Of a stretch of 29,546 bases of DNA, positions 8,038 through 14,653 are shown piece after piece. The position numbers were made by a program, and so were the translations under genes. The stretch is taken from contig RFHL01000481.1 in NCBI GenBank assembly GCA_003696875.1, positions 1 to 29,546 of the forward strand. The letters are read 5' to 3'. Origin of the DNA: Bacteroidota bacterium (GTDB taxonomy: Bacteria > Bacteroidota > Bacteroidia > J057). The notes under the pieces were generated by a model. The model was not told the DNA's origin and did not search any database. It was given only the letters and a program-made list of their open reading frames with translations. The number at the start of each line of letters is the position of its first letter. Position 1 is the first letter of the stretch.

Positions 8038-9525
8038 ATGCAAACCAACATATTCATCCGGCCTTTGGCGGCCTTGTGGCTGACCGGGCTCCTGCTGGCA
8101 GGAGCGGGCTGCAACCAGGAATTTCTGGAGCTGAAGCCGCTGGGGCAACTGACCTCCGCCAACTTCTTCGAGACTGAAGAACACGCCATCTGGGCCACCA
8201 ATGCCGTCTACGCCCATCTGCGGGATTGGCAGGTACATGTCTTCAGCTACATCGCCCTGACCGACATCGTCTCGGACGATGCCGACAAAGGCTCAACCCC
8301 CAACGATGCCAACTTCCTAAACGACATCGACAACTTCACCTTTGATGCCGGCAACGTTGCCCCCTCCGGGGTGTGGGCCGGTTACTACCAGGGCATCTAC
8401 CGGGCCAACCTGGCCATTCAGGAGATTCCCAGCATCGAGATGGACGAGGCCCTCAAGGCTCGCCTGGTGGCGGAGTGCCAATTCCTGCGGGCCTATTTCT
8501 ACTTCAACTTGGTGCGCTGGTTTGGGGACCTGCCGCTTATTACCCAACCGCTCAATCCCGATGAATACCAGCAGAGCCGGGTCCCGGCCGCCCAGGTCTA
8601 TGCCCTGATCGAAGCAGATTTGAAGGCCGCCGAAGCCGCGCTCCCGCTCAAGACGGCCTATCCTCCGGCCGACCTAGGCCGGGCCACCAAGGGGGCTGCG
8701 CAAGGCATGCTGGCCCGGATGTACCTGACCCTGGGCAACTATCCCGAGGCCGAGCGCTATGCCCGGCAGGTGATCGAATCGGGTGTCTACAGCCTGTATC
8801 CCAACTATGGCAAGATTTTCCAGCGGGAAGGCGAGCACAGCAGCGAGTCCATCTTCGAAGTGGGTGCCGTCGCGCTGGAGACTGGCGGCGGAGGCTCTCA
8901 GTACAACGAAGTCCAGGGCGTGCGCGGCACCCCCAACCTCGGCTGGGGGTTTAACCGGCCTTCGGACGACCTCGTGGCCGCCTACGAGCCGGGCGACCCC
9001 CGGCGGGAGGCCACCATCCTCTACCCGGGCGAGGTCCTGCCCGATGGCTCGGCCATCGTGGAGGACAATCCCAACATCGTCAATGAGCGCTACAACCAGA
9101 AAGCCTGGGTGCCCGAGCATCCCGGCGGCAATGGCAATGGCCCGGGTAACATCCGGCTGATGCGCTATGCCGAAATTCTCCTCATCGCGGCCGAGGCCGC
9201 GAATGAGAATGCCAAGCCCGAGGACGCCCTCGGCTTCCTCAATGCGGTGCGCGCCCGCGCCCGGGGTACCAGCCTCACCATCCTCCCTGATGTGACCGTT
9301 ACCGATCGACTCCCGTTGCGGGCCCGTATCTGGCAGGAACGGCGGGTGGAGCTGGCCATGGAGCAGCATCGCTGGTTTGACCTCATCCGGCAAGGCCGGG
9401 CAGCCGTGGTGATGCAAAGCCTGGGAAAAGCCTTCGTCGAAGGCAAGCACGAACTTTTCCCGATCCCTCAGACCGAGATTGACCTGAGCGGAGGTGCGAT
9501 GCAGCAAAATCCGGGCTATAATTGA
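8038..9525 (+). CDS. SusD/RagB-family nutrient-binding lipoprotein
   Basis: This 495-residue surface lipoprotein caps the SusC pore and binds its glycan. I chose the ATG at 8038 rather than an in-frame ATG at 7990: the later start puts a lipoprotein signal (IRPLAALWLTGLLLAGAGC, acylated Cys25) directly at the N-terminus, whereas the earlier one adds 16 charged residues. SusD hallmarks are CNQEFLELKPLGQLT after the lipid site, TPR-like helices with QFLRAYFYFNLVRWFGDLPL, AQGMLARMYLTLGNYPEAERYA, and the C-terminal block LMRYAEILLIAAEAAN, followed by RARIWQERRVELAMEQHRWFDLIR and LFPIPQTEIDL. Together with SusC it forms the uptake step of the locus. No SusE/F-like partner follows; hairpins start six bases after the stop. 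Confidence 0.95.
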   Translation: MQTNIFIRPLAALWLTGLLLAGAGCNQEFLELKPLGQLTSANFFETEEHAIWATNAVYAHLRDWQVHVFSYIALTDIVSDDADKGSTPNDANFLNDIDNFTFDAGNVAPSGVWAGYYQGIYRANLAIQEIPSIEMDEALKARLVAECQFLRAYFYFNLVRWFGDLPLITQPLNPDEYQQSRVPAAQVYALIEADLKAAEAALPLKTAYPPADLGRATKGAAQGMLARMYLTLGNYPEAERYARQVIESGVYSLYPNYGKIFQREGEHSSESIFEVGAVALETGGGGSQYNEVQGVRGTPNLGWGFNRPSDDLVAAYEPGDPRREATILYPGEVLPDGSAIVEDNPNIVNERYNQKAWVPEHPGGNGNGPGNIRLMRYAEILLIAAEAANENAKPEDALGFLNAVRARARGTSLTILPDVTVTDRLPLRARIWQERRVELAMEQHRWFDLIRQGRAAVVMQSLGKAFVEGKHELFPIPQTEIDLSGGAMQQNPGYN

Positions 9526-9530
9526 TTGGA

Positions 9531-9545
9531 GGCGGCGTAGCCGCC
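9531..9545. terminator. Small GC hairpin after SusD
   Basis: Perfect 6-bp arms GGCGGC/GCCGCC around a GTA loop, six bases after the SusD stop. No T-run follows, so it may act only as a 3'-end stabiliser or together with the hairpin at 9573-9597. Confidence 0.4.
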
Positions 9546-9572
9546 AGCCTTTGCATCCGGCATGATATCGCT

Positions 9573-9597
9573 TAGGCGCAGCTTGGAGCTGCGCCTA
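9573..9597. terminator. Probable bidirectional terminator between SusD and the Rof-like gene
   Basis: Perfect 11-bp inverted repeat TAGGCGCAGCT/AGCTGCGCCTA with a TGG loop. It sits between two convergent genes, and its right arm overlaps the stop codon of the minus-strand gene. There is no clear T-tract on either side, so termination is inferred from position and stem strength. Confidence 0.5.
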
Positions 9598-9864
9598 GGC
9601 GGACTCCCGCCCGCAAGCCTCGCCCCCTCCGGGCCGGAGCTGGCCATCCATGCTCAGGATGCGATCCATGCGCAGGCGACGGTCTTCAGGAAGCATCACG
9701 TATTCTATGCCATTCTCCACCAGGGTATCCAACAGGCGAACCGTTTCTTCGGTCGTGTGGCCGTTCACATCCTCATAGCGGAGGATGACGGCCCGGCGGC
9801 GCATGATGGTGGCTTCGATCAGGTCGTAGTAGCCACAATCGATGGGGGTGTAGGGGGTATCCAT
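9595..9864 (-). CDS. Rof-like Rho-binding antiterminator (small)
   Basis: From the ATG at 9864 this gives an 89-residue protein, close to the 84-86 residues of E. coli Rof. The pattern MDTPYTPIDCGYYDLIEA matches Rof's start (Y-x-P-I-x-C-x-x-Y-D-x-L-E). The second half, NGIEYVMLPEDRRLRMDRIL, matches Rof's KNVEYLVVE...ELRLDKI block. Rof-family (PF07073) proteins adopt an Sm-like fold and bind Rho, blocking its primary RNA-binding site. The frame is open upstream to 9990 and an ATG at 9879 is also possible. The longer form adds about 40 poorly conserved basic residues and would cover a hairpin/T-run at 9913-9934, so I prefer the short start. The C-terminal tail RPGGGEACGRESA is extra. It is convergent with SusD and divergent from the 916-residue exported protein. 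The family call is from memory of Rof and is fairly strong. Confidence 0.7.
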   Translation of the reverse strand: MDTPYTPIDCGYYDLIEATIMRRRAVILRYEDVNGHTTEETVRLLDTLVENGIEYVMLPEDRRLRMDRILSMDGQLRPGGGEACGRESA

Positions 9865-9912
9865 ATTTACCTTTTGCATAGAAACGAAGGCTTGGATGTC
9901 AGGGTTACTCAA

Positions 9913-9934
9913 GGTCCGGCGGACCCATTTTTTT
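9913..9934 (+). terminator. Terminator-shaped hairpin in the divergent region before the 916-residue protein gene
   Basis: GGTCC/GGACC arms with a GGC loop are followed after two bases by seven Ts (9928-9934), reading on the + strand. It lies about 390 bases after the SusD stop and 77 bases before the next + start. It could stop SusD read-through or lie in the leader of the downstream gene. The stem is short (5 bp). Confidence 0.35.
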
Positions 9935-10010
9935 AGGTATCTGCTACAGATTCCCCGCATTTTCGATACCTTCCGGGATAGAAAGATCATTCCGTCAGGC
10001 CGTTGGTGAC

Positions 10011-12761
10011 ATGCTTCGTCTATCCTCGCTATTTCTGCCCCTGCTCATCCTTATCCCCCTGAGCCTTACTGCCCAGAACCCCTGGCAAATCGGTCATTAC
10101 ACCGCACCAGACCGGCCCCCCGGTCTGGATGCCAGCATCAAACTCCCTCCCTACGACCGCTTGAGCGATCTGTCGCTCTATGAGCAAGCCTATACAATGG
10201 CCCGCCACAGCCAGGCGGCTGAGGCCCTGAAGGATTCCCCCCTACCCCAAGCCTATCTCCAGGCTGGCCTGCCGGTGGACACCCTCGGCCTGCGACAAAG
10301 CCTCGCCTTTTATTCCGCGCCTTTCGACACGGGGCGTCCCGTGGCCCTCGCCGGCATCTTGTCATGGGTAAATCTCGTCCAGGAAGTCCAGACCTATAAG
10401 CGAACCTATGTCACCGAAGAACTGTATCCCTGGATGCAGCAATGCGCCCCTCAGATTCCGGAGGAGGTATCCGCCTTTTGGGACGATCCGGCCTGGGTGC
10501 CTGCTGACACCCTGCTCCTCTGCGCCCAGCTTAATCAAGTAGGCGGGAGCCTGCGGGATCTGATGGGTAAAAACCTGCCGCAAGCCTACTATGAGGCCGG
10601 TCTGATCGACCTTTATGTGCTGGAGAAGCTACAAGAGGTAGGTGATTACCTGGAAGGAAATTTGGCAAGGATCCCGCCACTCCAATCTTTGATCGTCGTC
10701 GACAGCCTGTCGAGCCTGATTCACCGGCAACAGATAGAAAAGGCCAAGCTGCTTGAGCGGTATGCCTACGAGCGGATTCAGGCCTGCGGCCCCAATTACC
10801 CGGCTGAGGCAGATTCCTTTCTCGCCCGGCCCGAGTATGTCCTGTCTATGGCCACCCTCAGTTGCCTGCAAAGCCGGGCCGACACCCAGGCTCTGGACAT
10901 TTTCCTTCCCATGCTGGAGTTGGGTGACCTGTCGCTGGAACGAGATGAAAACAAGGAGTTGGAGGAGTTTGGGCCCGAACCCGAGCCGCTTCCCAGCCTC
11001 CCGCCGCCTGGCAGCGTTGCGCCGGCGGTCCTGGCTCCACGATCCATGCTCGCGGGCCTGAGCCCGACGACCATGCTGGTCGATGCAGCGGCTCAGTTTT
11101 TGGTGGACCGCACGCGCGAGGAGCTGATTGTGGCTTTCTTTGAGCGCTTCGAGACCCGCATGGCGGAGCTTCCCGAACTGCGCTACCTCTTCCCTCAAAC
11201 CTGGCTACAGCTGAGCCAGCGCACCTATCTCTATGGTCCAGGCCTGGGCACCGGTTGGCGGGAGGCCATGGCGACCGACCTGCAACACCTGCCCTGGCAG
11301 GTGGAGGCGATGATCGACGAGCTGCCCGCCTATCGCGGGCTGCGCACGCGCAGCGATTATCGCCTGTTTCAACTGGCCTTTTTGCTCACCGACTGGCTGG
11401 GCGAGGGGGATCAAGACTTCTTTTTCCTCCTGATGAATCAGCTGCCGGAGCTGGCCGGCGGCCCATCTTCGACCAGTTTTCTCGACACCGCCCTCCAACT
11501 CAACCGCAGCAGCCTTTGGCAGCTGCGGACGCCAACCAGCTGGCGCGAGGCCGCTGACTGGGAAGCGCTCGGCCCCGAAGGCCAGGGCTATTTTGTGGCG
11601 CTGCAATACCGCCAGCAAGCGGCCTTGTTTGAGCAAACTCCCACGGGGGATGGTCGCTCGCTGGCCTTTCACATGAAGGAAAAGCCCCAGGCTTTTCTCG
11701 CGCAGGAGCGGGACATGGTCCATCTGTACAACCTGGCCAGCCGCCGGGTGCAAGACTTCCAGACCGCCCTGCAGGGAGCGGAAAAAGATGTTTCCCGGGC
11801 CCTGATCCTGGGTATGGAAGCCCTGCGGCTGGGCATTCACGCTGCCTATGCCTGGCGGCATCCCAACGATCCCCAGGCGGTGCTGCAGGACCCGGGTTAT
11901 CTGCACATGACCCAGCTCCTGAGCGCGGCTACTCAGTTGCTGGTGGCCCAGCAGCGCGAGGACCCCAAACAACTGGCTCTGGCCAGCCTGCAGCAGCTGC
12001 CGCTGCTGATCGGTATGGCCCAAGCGACCGCGCAGCGGCGTCTGGAGCAGCTTGAGGCCCGCCGGGCTTTGCCCTATCTCAATGCCCAGATTCGCCGAGA
12101 ACTCGACGATCAGATCACCCGCACCCGGGCGCGGCTGGACGGGATGGAGCAAGCGGCTCAGCTGGTCGGCTTTTATGGGACTTTCATCCTGGAGCTGTAC
12201 CACGCTCGCTCTGAGGCCCAGATGAAGACCATTCTCGAGCAGTACGCCCTGCCGAGCGGCTCCTACCGGCTCAAGCGCTCCCATGTCTGGAGCCTGGAAG
12301 TAGCTGCCTTTCCCGGCCTCTTCGCCGGCGGGGAGCGGCTGCTTGCCGACAGCCTGGACCGGGGCCCGGCGCTGGTGAGCGGGGTCACGGCTCCCATAGG
12401 GCTCAGTGTCAGCCGGGGCCGTCAGGGCAAGGCCCGTGATCTGCCGCCCGGGGCCTCGGGCCACGCCGTAAGCCTGTTTCTGCCTATCCTCGATATCGGC
12501 GCCCCCTTCAGCTACCGCTGGGCCCAGGGCAGTACCGAGGGCCTGCCCGAAAACATCAGTTGGCGGCAGATCCTGGCGCCGGGAGCTTATCTGGTCTGGG
12601 CGGTAAAGGGAATGCCCATCGGCCTGATGGCCGGCGGGCAGTTTGTGCCACAACTCCGCAGCATTTCCAGCAGTGGCAATGAACTGGGCCCCGTCAATGC
12701 GATCCGGCTGAGCATACAAGCCACGGTAGATATTCCGGTCCTTACCTTGTGGCGCAAATAG
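10011..12761 (+). CDS. Exported 916-residue protein of unknown function, possible outer-membrane C-terminus
   Basis: I do not recognise a named family. The protein has a clear signal peptide (LSSLFLPLLILIPLSLTAQ, cut after about residue 21). Residues about 30-300 are Leu-rich and predicted helical. About residues 310-345 form an acidic then Pro-rich linker (NKELEEFGPEPEPLPSLPPP). Next comes a second helical region (LVDRTREELIVAFFERFETR, LRYLFPQTWLQL) running to about residue 750. The last 150 residues change character: alternating, Gly-rich segments such as GVTAPIGLSVSRG, AVSLFLPILDIGAPFSYRW, LAPGAYLVWAVKGMPIGLMA and LSIQATVDIPVLTLWRK look like amphipathic beta-strands, as in a membrane barrel. 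So it may be outer-membrane anchored with large helical periplasmic domains. It ends 3 bp from the convergent metZ stop. Codon use looks like its neighbours. Coding status is secure; function is unknown. Confidence 0.85.
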   Translation: MLRLSSLFLPLLILIPLSLTAQNPWQIGHYTAPDRPPGLDASIKLPPYDRLSDLSLYEQAYTMARHSQAAEALKDSPLPQAYLQAGLPVDTLGLRQSLAFYSAPFDTGRPVALAGILSWVNLVQEVQTYKRTYVTEELYPWMQQCAPQIPEEVSAFWDDPAWVPADTLLLCAQLNQVGGSLRDLMGKNLPQAYYEAGLIDLYVLEKLQEVGDYLEGNLARIPPLQSLIVVDSLSSLIHRQQIEKAKLLERYAYERIQACGPNYPAEADSFLARPEYVLSMATLSCLQSRADTQALDIFLPMLELGDLSLERDENKELEEFGPEPEPLPSLPPPGSVAPAVLAPRSMLAGLSPTTMLVDAAAQFLVDRTREELIVAFFERFETRMAELPELRYLFPQTWLQLSQRTYLYGPGLGTGWREAMATDLQHLPWQVEAMIDELPAYRGLRTRSDYRLFQLAFLLTDWLGEGDQDFFFLLMNQLPELAGGPSSTSFLDTALQLNRSSLWQLRTPTSWREAADWEALGPEGQGYFVALQYRQQAALFEQTPTGDGRSLAFHMKEKPQAFLAQERDMVHLYNLASRRVQDFQTALQGAEKDVSRALILGMEALRLGIHAAYAWRHPNDPQAVLQDPGYLHMTQLLSAATQLLVAQQREDPKQLALASLQQLPLLIGMAQATAQRRLEQLEARRALPYLNAQIRRELDDQITRTRARLDGMEQAAQLVGFYGTFILELYHARSEAQMKTILEQYALPSGSYRLKRSHVWSLEVAAFPGLFAGGERLLADSLDRGPALVSGVTAPIGLSVSRGRQGKARDLPPGASGHAVSLFLPILDIGAPFSYRWAQGSTEGLPENISWRQILAPGAYLVWAVKGMPIGLMAGGQFVPQLRSISSSGNELGPVNAIRLSIQATVDIPVLTLWRK

Positions 12762-12764
12762 GCC

Positions 12765-13949
12765 TCAGGCCTTCAGGGCCTGGGCCAGGTCGGCGCGGAT
12801 GTCGTCGACATGCTCCAGACCCACCGATACCCGCACCAGCCCGGGCGTGATGCCGACGGCGGCACGCTCGGATTCCTGCAAGCGAGCGTGCGTGGTCGAG
12901 GCCGGATGGGTAACAATGGTCCGGCTGTCACCGAGGTTGGCGGTGAGCGAGCACATCTGCAGCGCATCGAGGAAACGGCGGCCGGCTTCCAGGCCGCCCT
13001 TCAATTCGAAGCTGAACACCCCGCCGCCCAATCGCATTTGCTTCTTGGCCAGCGCATAGCGGGGATGAGAAGGCAGAAAAGGGTATTTGACCCAGGTCAC
13101 GGCCGGGTGGCCCTCCAGCCACTCGGCCAGCGTGAGGGCATTGGTACTATGGCGGTCCATTCGGACCGCGAGCGTCTCCAGGCTCTTGGAGAGCACCCAG
13201 GCGTTGAAAGGCGACATGGCTGGCCCGCTGTGGCGGGCAAAGGCCTGAACTTGCGCGATCAGCTCAGTCGACCCCATAATCAGCCCGCCGAGGACCCGCC
13301 CCTGCCCATCCATAAACTTGGTAGCCGAATGCAGGACCAGGTGTGCCCCAAATCGGGCAGGCTGCTGCAGGTAGGGCGTGGCAAAGCAGTTGTCGACCAT
13401 CAGGATAAGGTCATGATCGCGGGCAAAGTCGCCCAGCATCTGCAGATCGATGAGGTCCACGCCGGGATTGGAGGGGGTTTCGACCAGGACCACCCGGCTC
13501 TGGGGCTGCAGGGCCGCCTCCCAGGCGGCGCGCGGCGCCGCTATGTCCACATAGGTATGGCCGATCTGCCAGCGCGGCAGTACCTTGGTCAGGAGCTGAT
13601 GGGTGGAGCCGAAGACAGAGCGACAAGCCAGGATGTGGGAACCGCTGTCGCATAGCGCCGCGATGGCCGTGAAGACCGCCGCCATACCCGTCGCCGTAGC
13701 CCAGCCGGCTTCGGTCCCTTCGAGGCGACAGACCTTTTCGATCAGCTCCGTGGTATTGGGATTGGAGAAACGGCTGTAGATATTGCCCGGATCTTCGTCG
13801 GCAAAACGGGCCCGCATTTGCTCGGCATCCTCAAAAACAAAACTGGACGTCAGATAGAGGGGCGCCGCATGCTCGCCCTGCTCACTGCGGGGCAGTTGGG
13901 TGCGGATGGCCTCGGTCTCAAACTTACGAGGATTCGTAGGTTTCTCCAT
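12765..13949 (-). CDS. metZ: O-succinylhomoserine sulfhydrylase (PLP-dependent)
   Basis: This 394-residue cytosolic enzyme of the Cys/Met metabolism PLP family makes homocysteine from O-succinyl- or O-acetylhomoserine and sulfide in methionine synthesis. Visible features are the YSRFSNPNTTELIEK block, ETPSNPGVDLIDL, the cofactor Asp in LMVDNCFATPYLQ, and the PLP-binding Lys211 in LHSATKFMDGQGRVLGG. The GQGRVLGG signature separates MetZ from cystathionine gamma-synthase and lyase. SRTIVTHPASTTHA and GLVRVSVGLEHVDD close the family pattern. The frame extends to an ATG at 13979, but the ATG at 13949 gives the usual N-terminus (MEKPTNPRKFETEAIRTQ). It overlaps the end of the OsmC gene by 26 bases, which implies translational coupling. 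O-acetylhomoserine as substrate cannot be excluded. Confidence 0.92.
   Translation of the reverse strand: MEKPTNPRKFETEAIRTQLPRSEQGEHAAPLYLTSSFVFEDAEQMRARFADEDPGNIYSRFSNPNTTELIEKVCRLEGTEAGWATATGMAAVFTAIAALCDSGSHILACRSVFGSTHQLLTKVLPRWQIGHTYVDIAAPRAAWEAALQPQSRVVLVETPSNPGVDLIDLQMLGDFARDHDLILMVDNCFATPYLQQPARFGAHLVLHSATKFMDGQGRVLGGLIMGSTELIAQVQAFARHSGPAMSPFNAWVLSKSLETLAVRMDRHSTNALTLAEWLEGHPAVTWVKYPFLPSHPRYALAKKQMRLGGGVFSFELKGGLEAGRRFLDALQMCSLTANLGDSRTIVTHPASTTHARLQESERAAVGITPGLVRVSVGLEHVDDIRADLAQALKA
12766..12782. terminator. Short hairpin at the convergent 3' ends
   Basis: CAGGCC/GGCCTG arms around TTCAG straddle the metZ stop codon, immediately after the stop of the exported-protein gene. With only 3 bp between the two stop codons, it is the only local structure that could end either transcript. 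No T-run is seen. Confidence 0.3.
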
Positions 13950-14367
13950 TAATGGCAAAACTATAGGTGATCGTAGCAAAAGCCTTGAGGGTCAAGGCAG
14001 CCGAGCAGTAGGTTTCCAGTGAGAGGTCTATGGCCCGGCGAACCTTGTTGGGATCCAGCGGACCGGCAAAAATGAAGTGCAGATGCACCTTTTTCCAGGG
14101 GGTGGCCGTATCGGCGGCTTCGCGTTCCCCGGTGATCTCGATGTCCCAGGCCTCCACCTGCTGGCGCTGTTTTTTGAGGATTAAGCCGACGTCAATGGCG
14201 CTACAGCCGGCGACGCCGGCGAGGAGGAGCTCCATGGGCCGAAGGCCTTTGTTTTCTCCCCCGATGGCCGGAGAGCCATCCAGCGAAATGGTCGCGCCGT
14301 CGGCATTGGAGACGGCAAAGTGAAAAGCATCGTTTTGCCGGGAAAGGGAAAGCTTGGATTGGGGCAT
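13924..14367 (-). CDS. OsmC/Ohr-family peroxide-handling protein
   Basis: This 147-residue protein has the OsmC-family layout: an N-terminal beta-meander, GLRPMELLLAGVAGCSAIDV with the first catalytic Cys at 55, and LSLETYCSAALTL with the second at 121. The two-Cys pair of this family reduces organic hydroperoxides through a thiol mechanism. The Glu-Thr-Tyr-Cys and Gly-Cys contexts place it in the broad OsmC (YhfA-like) branch rather than classical Ohr. It is the first gene of a two-gene unit with metZ and overlaps it by 26 bases (13924-13949). The link with homocysteine synthesis suggests a job in reactive-sulfur or thiol chemistry, but that is inference. A structured leader lies upstream (14417-14506). 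Confidence 0.88.
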   Translation of the reverse strand: MPQSKLSLSRQNDAFHFAVSNADGATISLDGSPAIGGENKGLRPMELLLAGVAGCSAIDVGLILKKQRQQVEAWDIEITGEREAADTATPWKKVHLHFIFAGPLDPNKVRRAIDLSLETYCSAALTLKAFATITYSFAINGETYESS

Positions 14368-14416
14368 GGCTTGTGCGTCAAAATAGAAGCCGGGATATTT
14401 TCAGGAGGCAGGAAGG

Positions 14417-14439
14417 GGGACCGGCATATTGCCGGTCCC
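14417..14439 (-). promoter_or_regulatory. Strong hairpin in the OsmC-metZ leader
   Basis: Perfect 10-bp GC-rich inverted repeat GGGACCGGCA/TGCCGGTCCC with a three-base loop, 50 bases before the OsmC ATG. Neither side carries a T-run, so it is not a classical terminator. It lies directly after the SAM-II-like stretch and could be part of an expression platform or an mRNA-stability element. Confidence 0.55.
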
Positions 14440-14450
14440 GGCCAATTTGA

Positions 14451-14506
14451 CCAGCCCATAGCTATTAGCTACAGACCGCTGCAATAATGCTGAAATAAGC
14501 CGGATC
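14451..14506 (-). promoter_or_regulatory. SAM-II-riboswitch-like leader element (tentative)
   Basis: Reading the minus strand, the order GAUCCGGCU - AUUU - UAUUGCA - GCGGUC - UGUAGCUAA - GGGCUGG matches the layout of the SAM-II aptamer as I remember it. That is a 5' stem strand, a loop with AUUU and UAUUGCA, a 3' stem strand, then UGUAGCUAA and a G-rich end. GAUCCGGCU can pair with AGCGGUC with two bulges. UUGCAG can pair with CUGUAG, as in the SAM-II pseudoknot, and CAGC can pair with GCUG near the end. The linker after the first stem is shorter than in known examples, and the last A of GCUAAA is a U here. Its place before a methionine-synthesis operon supports the reading; a covariance search is needed. 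Confidence 0.35.
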
Positions 14507-14524
14507 AAGCAAGGCCCTAAATAC

Positions 14525-14563
14525 CTTCAGGGGAGTGATGGCTGGCGCCATGCTCCCCTGAAG
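14525..14563. repeat. Long imperfect palindrome between the kinase and OsmC genes
   Basis: Outer arms CTTCAGGGGAG/CTCCCCTGAAG (11 bp, perfect) and inner arms ATGGC/GCCAT are separated by a two-base against one-base mismatch. It is too strong to be chance. It may end the kinase transcript or start the OsmC leader. No T-run follows on either strand. Confidence 0.5.
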
Positions 14564-14612
14564 TATCAGTCATTTAACGTCTAGGTATAAATATAAAAAA
14601 TGGCATATATAT

Positions 14613-14644
14613 GCGCAACCTCTTTTGCAAAAGATTCGTTGCGC
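14613..14644 (-). terminator. Probable terminator of the histidine kinase gene
   Basis: On the minus strand, GCGCAAC/GTTGCGC arms enclose a CTTTTGCAAAAG palindrome. The structure is followed after a short AT stretch by TTTTTT (14595-14600) and further AT-rich sequence. It begins about ten bases after the kinase stop codon. Confidence 0.5.
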
Positions 14645-14653
14645 CGGGCTTTT

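Noticed and set aside
9865..9990. N-terminal extension of the Rof-like frame
   Set aside because: Rof proteins begin close to the Y-x-P-I-x-C motif; the extension contains a hairpin/T-run and no family match, though it cannot be fully excluded.
11205..12719. A 504-codon minus-strand frame opposite the 916-residue protein
   Set aside because: The + strand frame has a signal peptide and continuous protein-like sequence; the minus frame has no start context or motif and is a codon-bias shadow.
14368..14653. A classical S-box (SAM-I) riboswitch before OsmC-metZ
   Set aside because: The conserved SAM-I strings (CUUAUC near the 5' end, GAUGAAACCCGGCAACC-like core) are absent; only a SAM-II-like pattern is seen.
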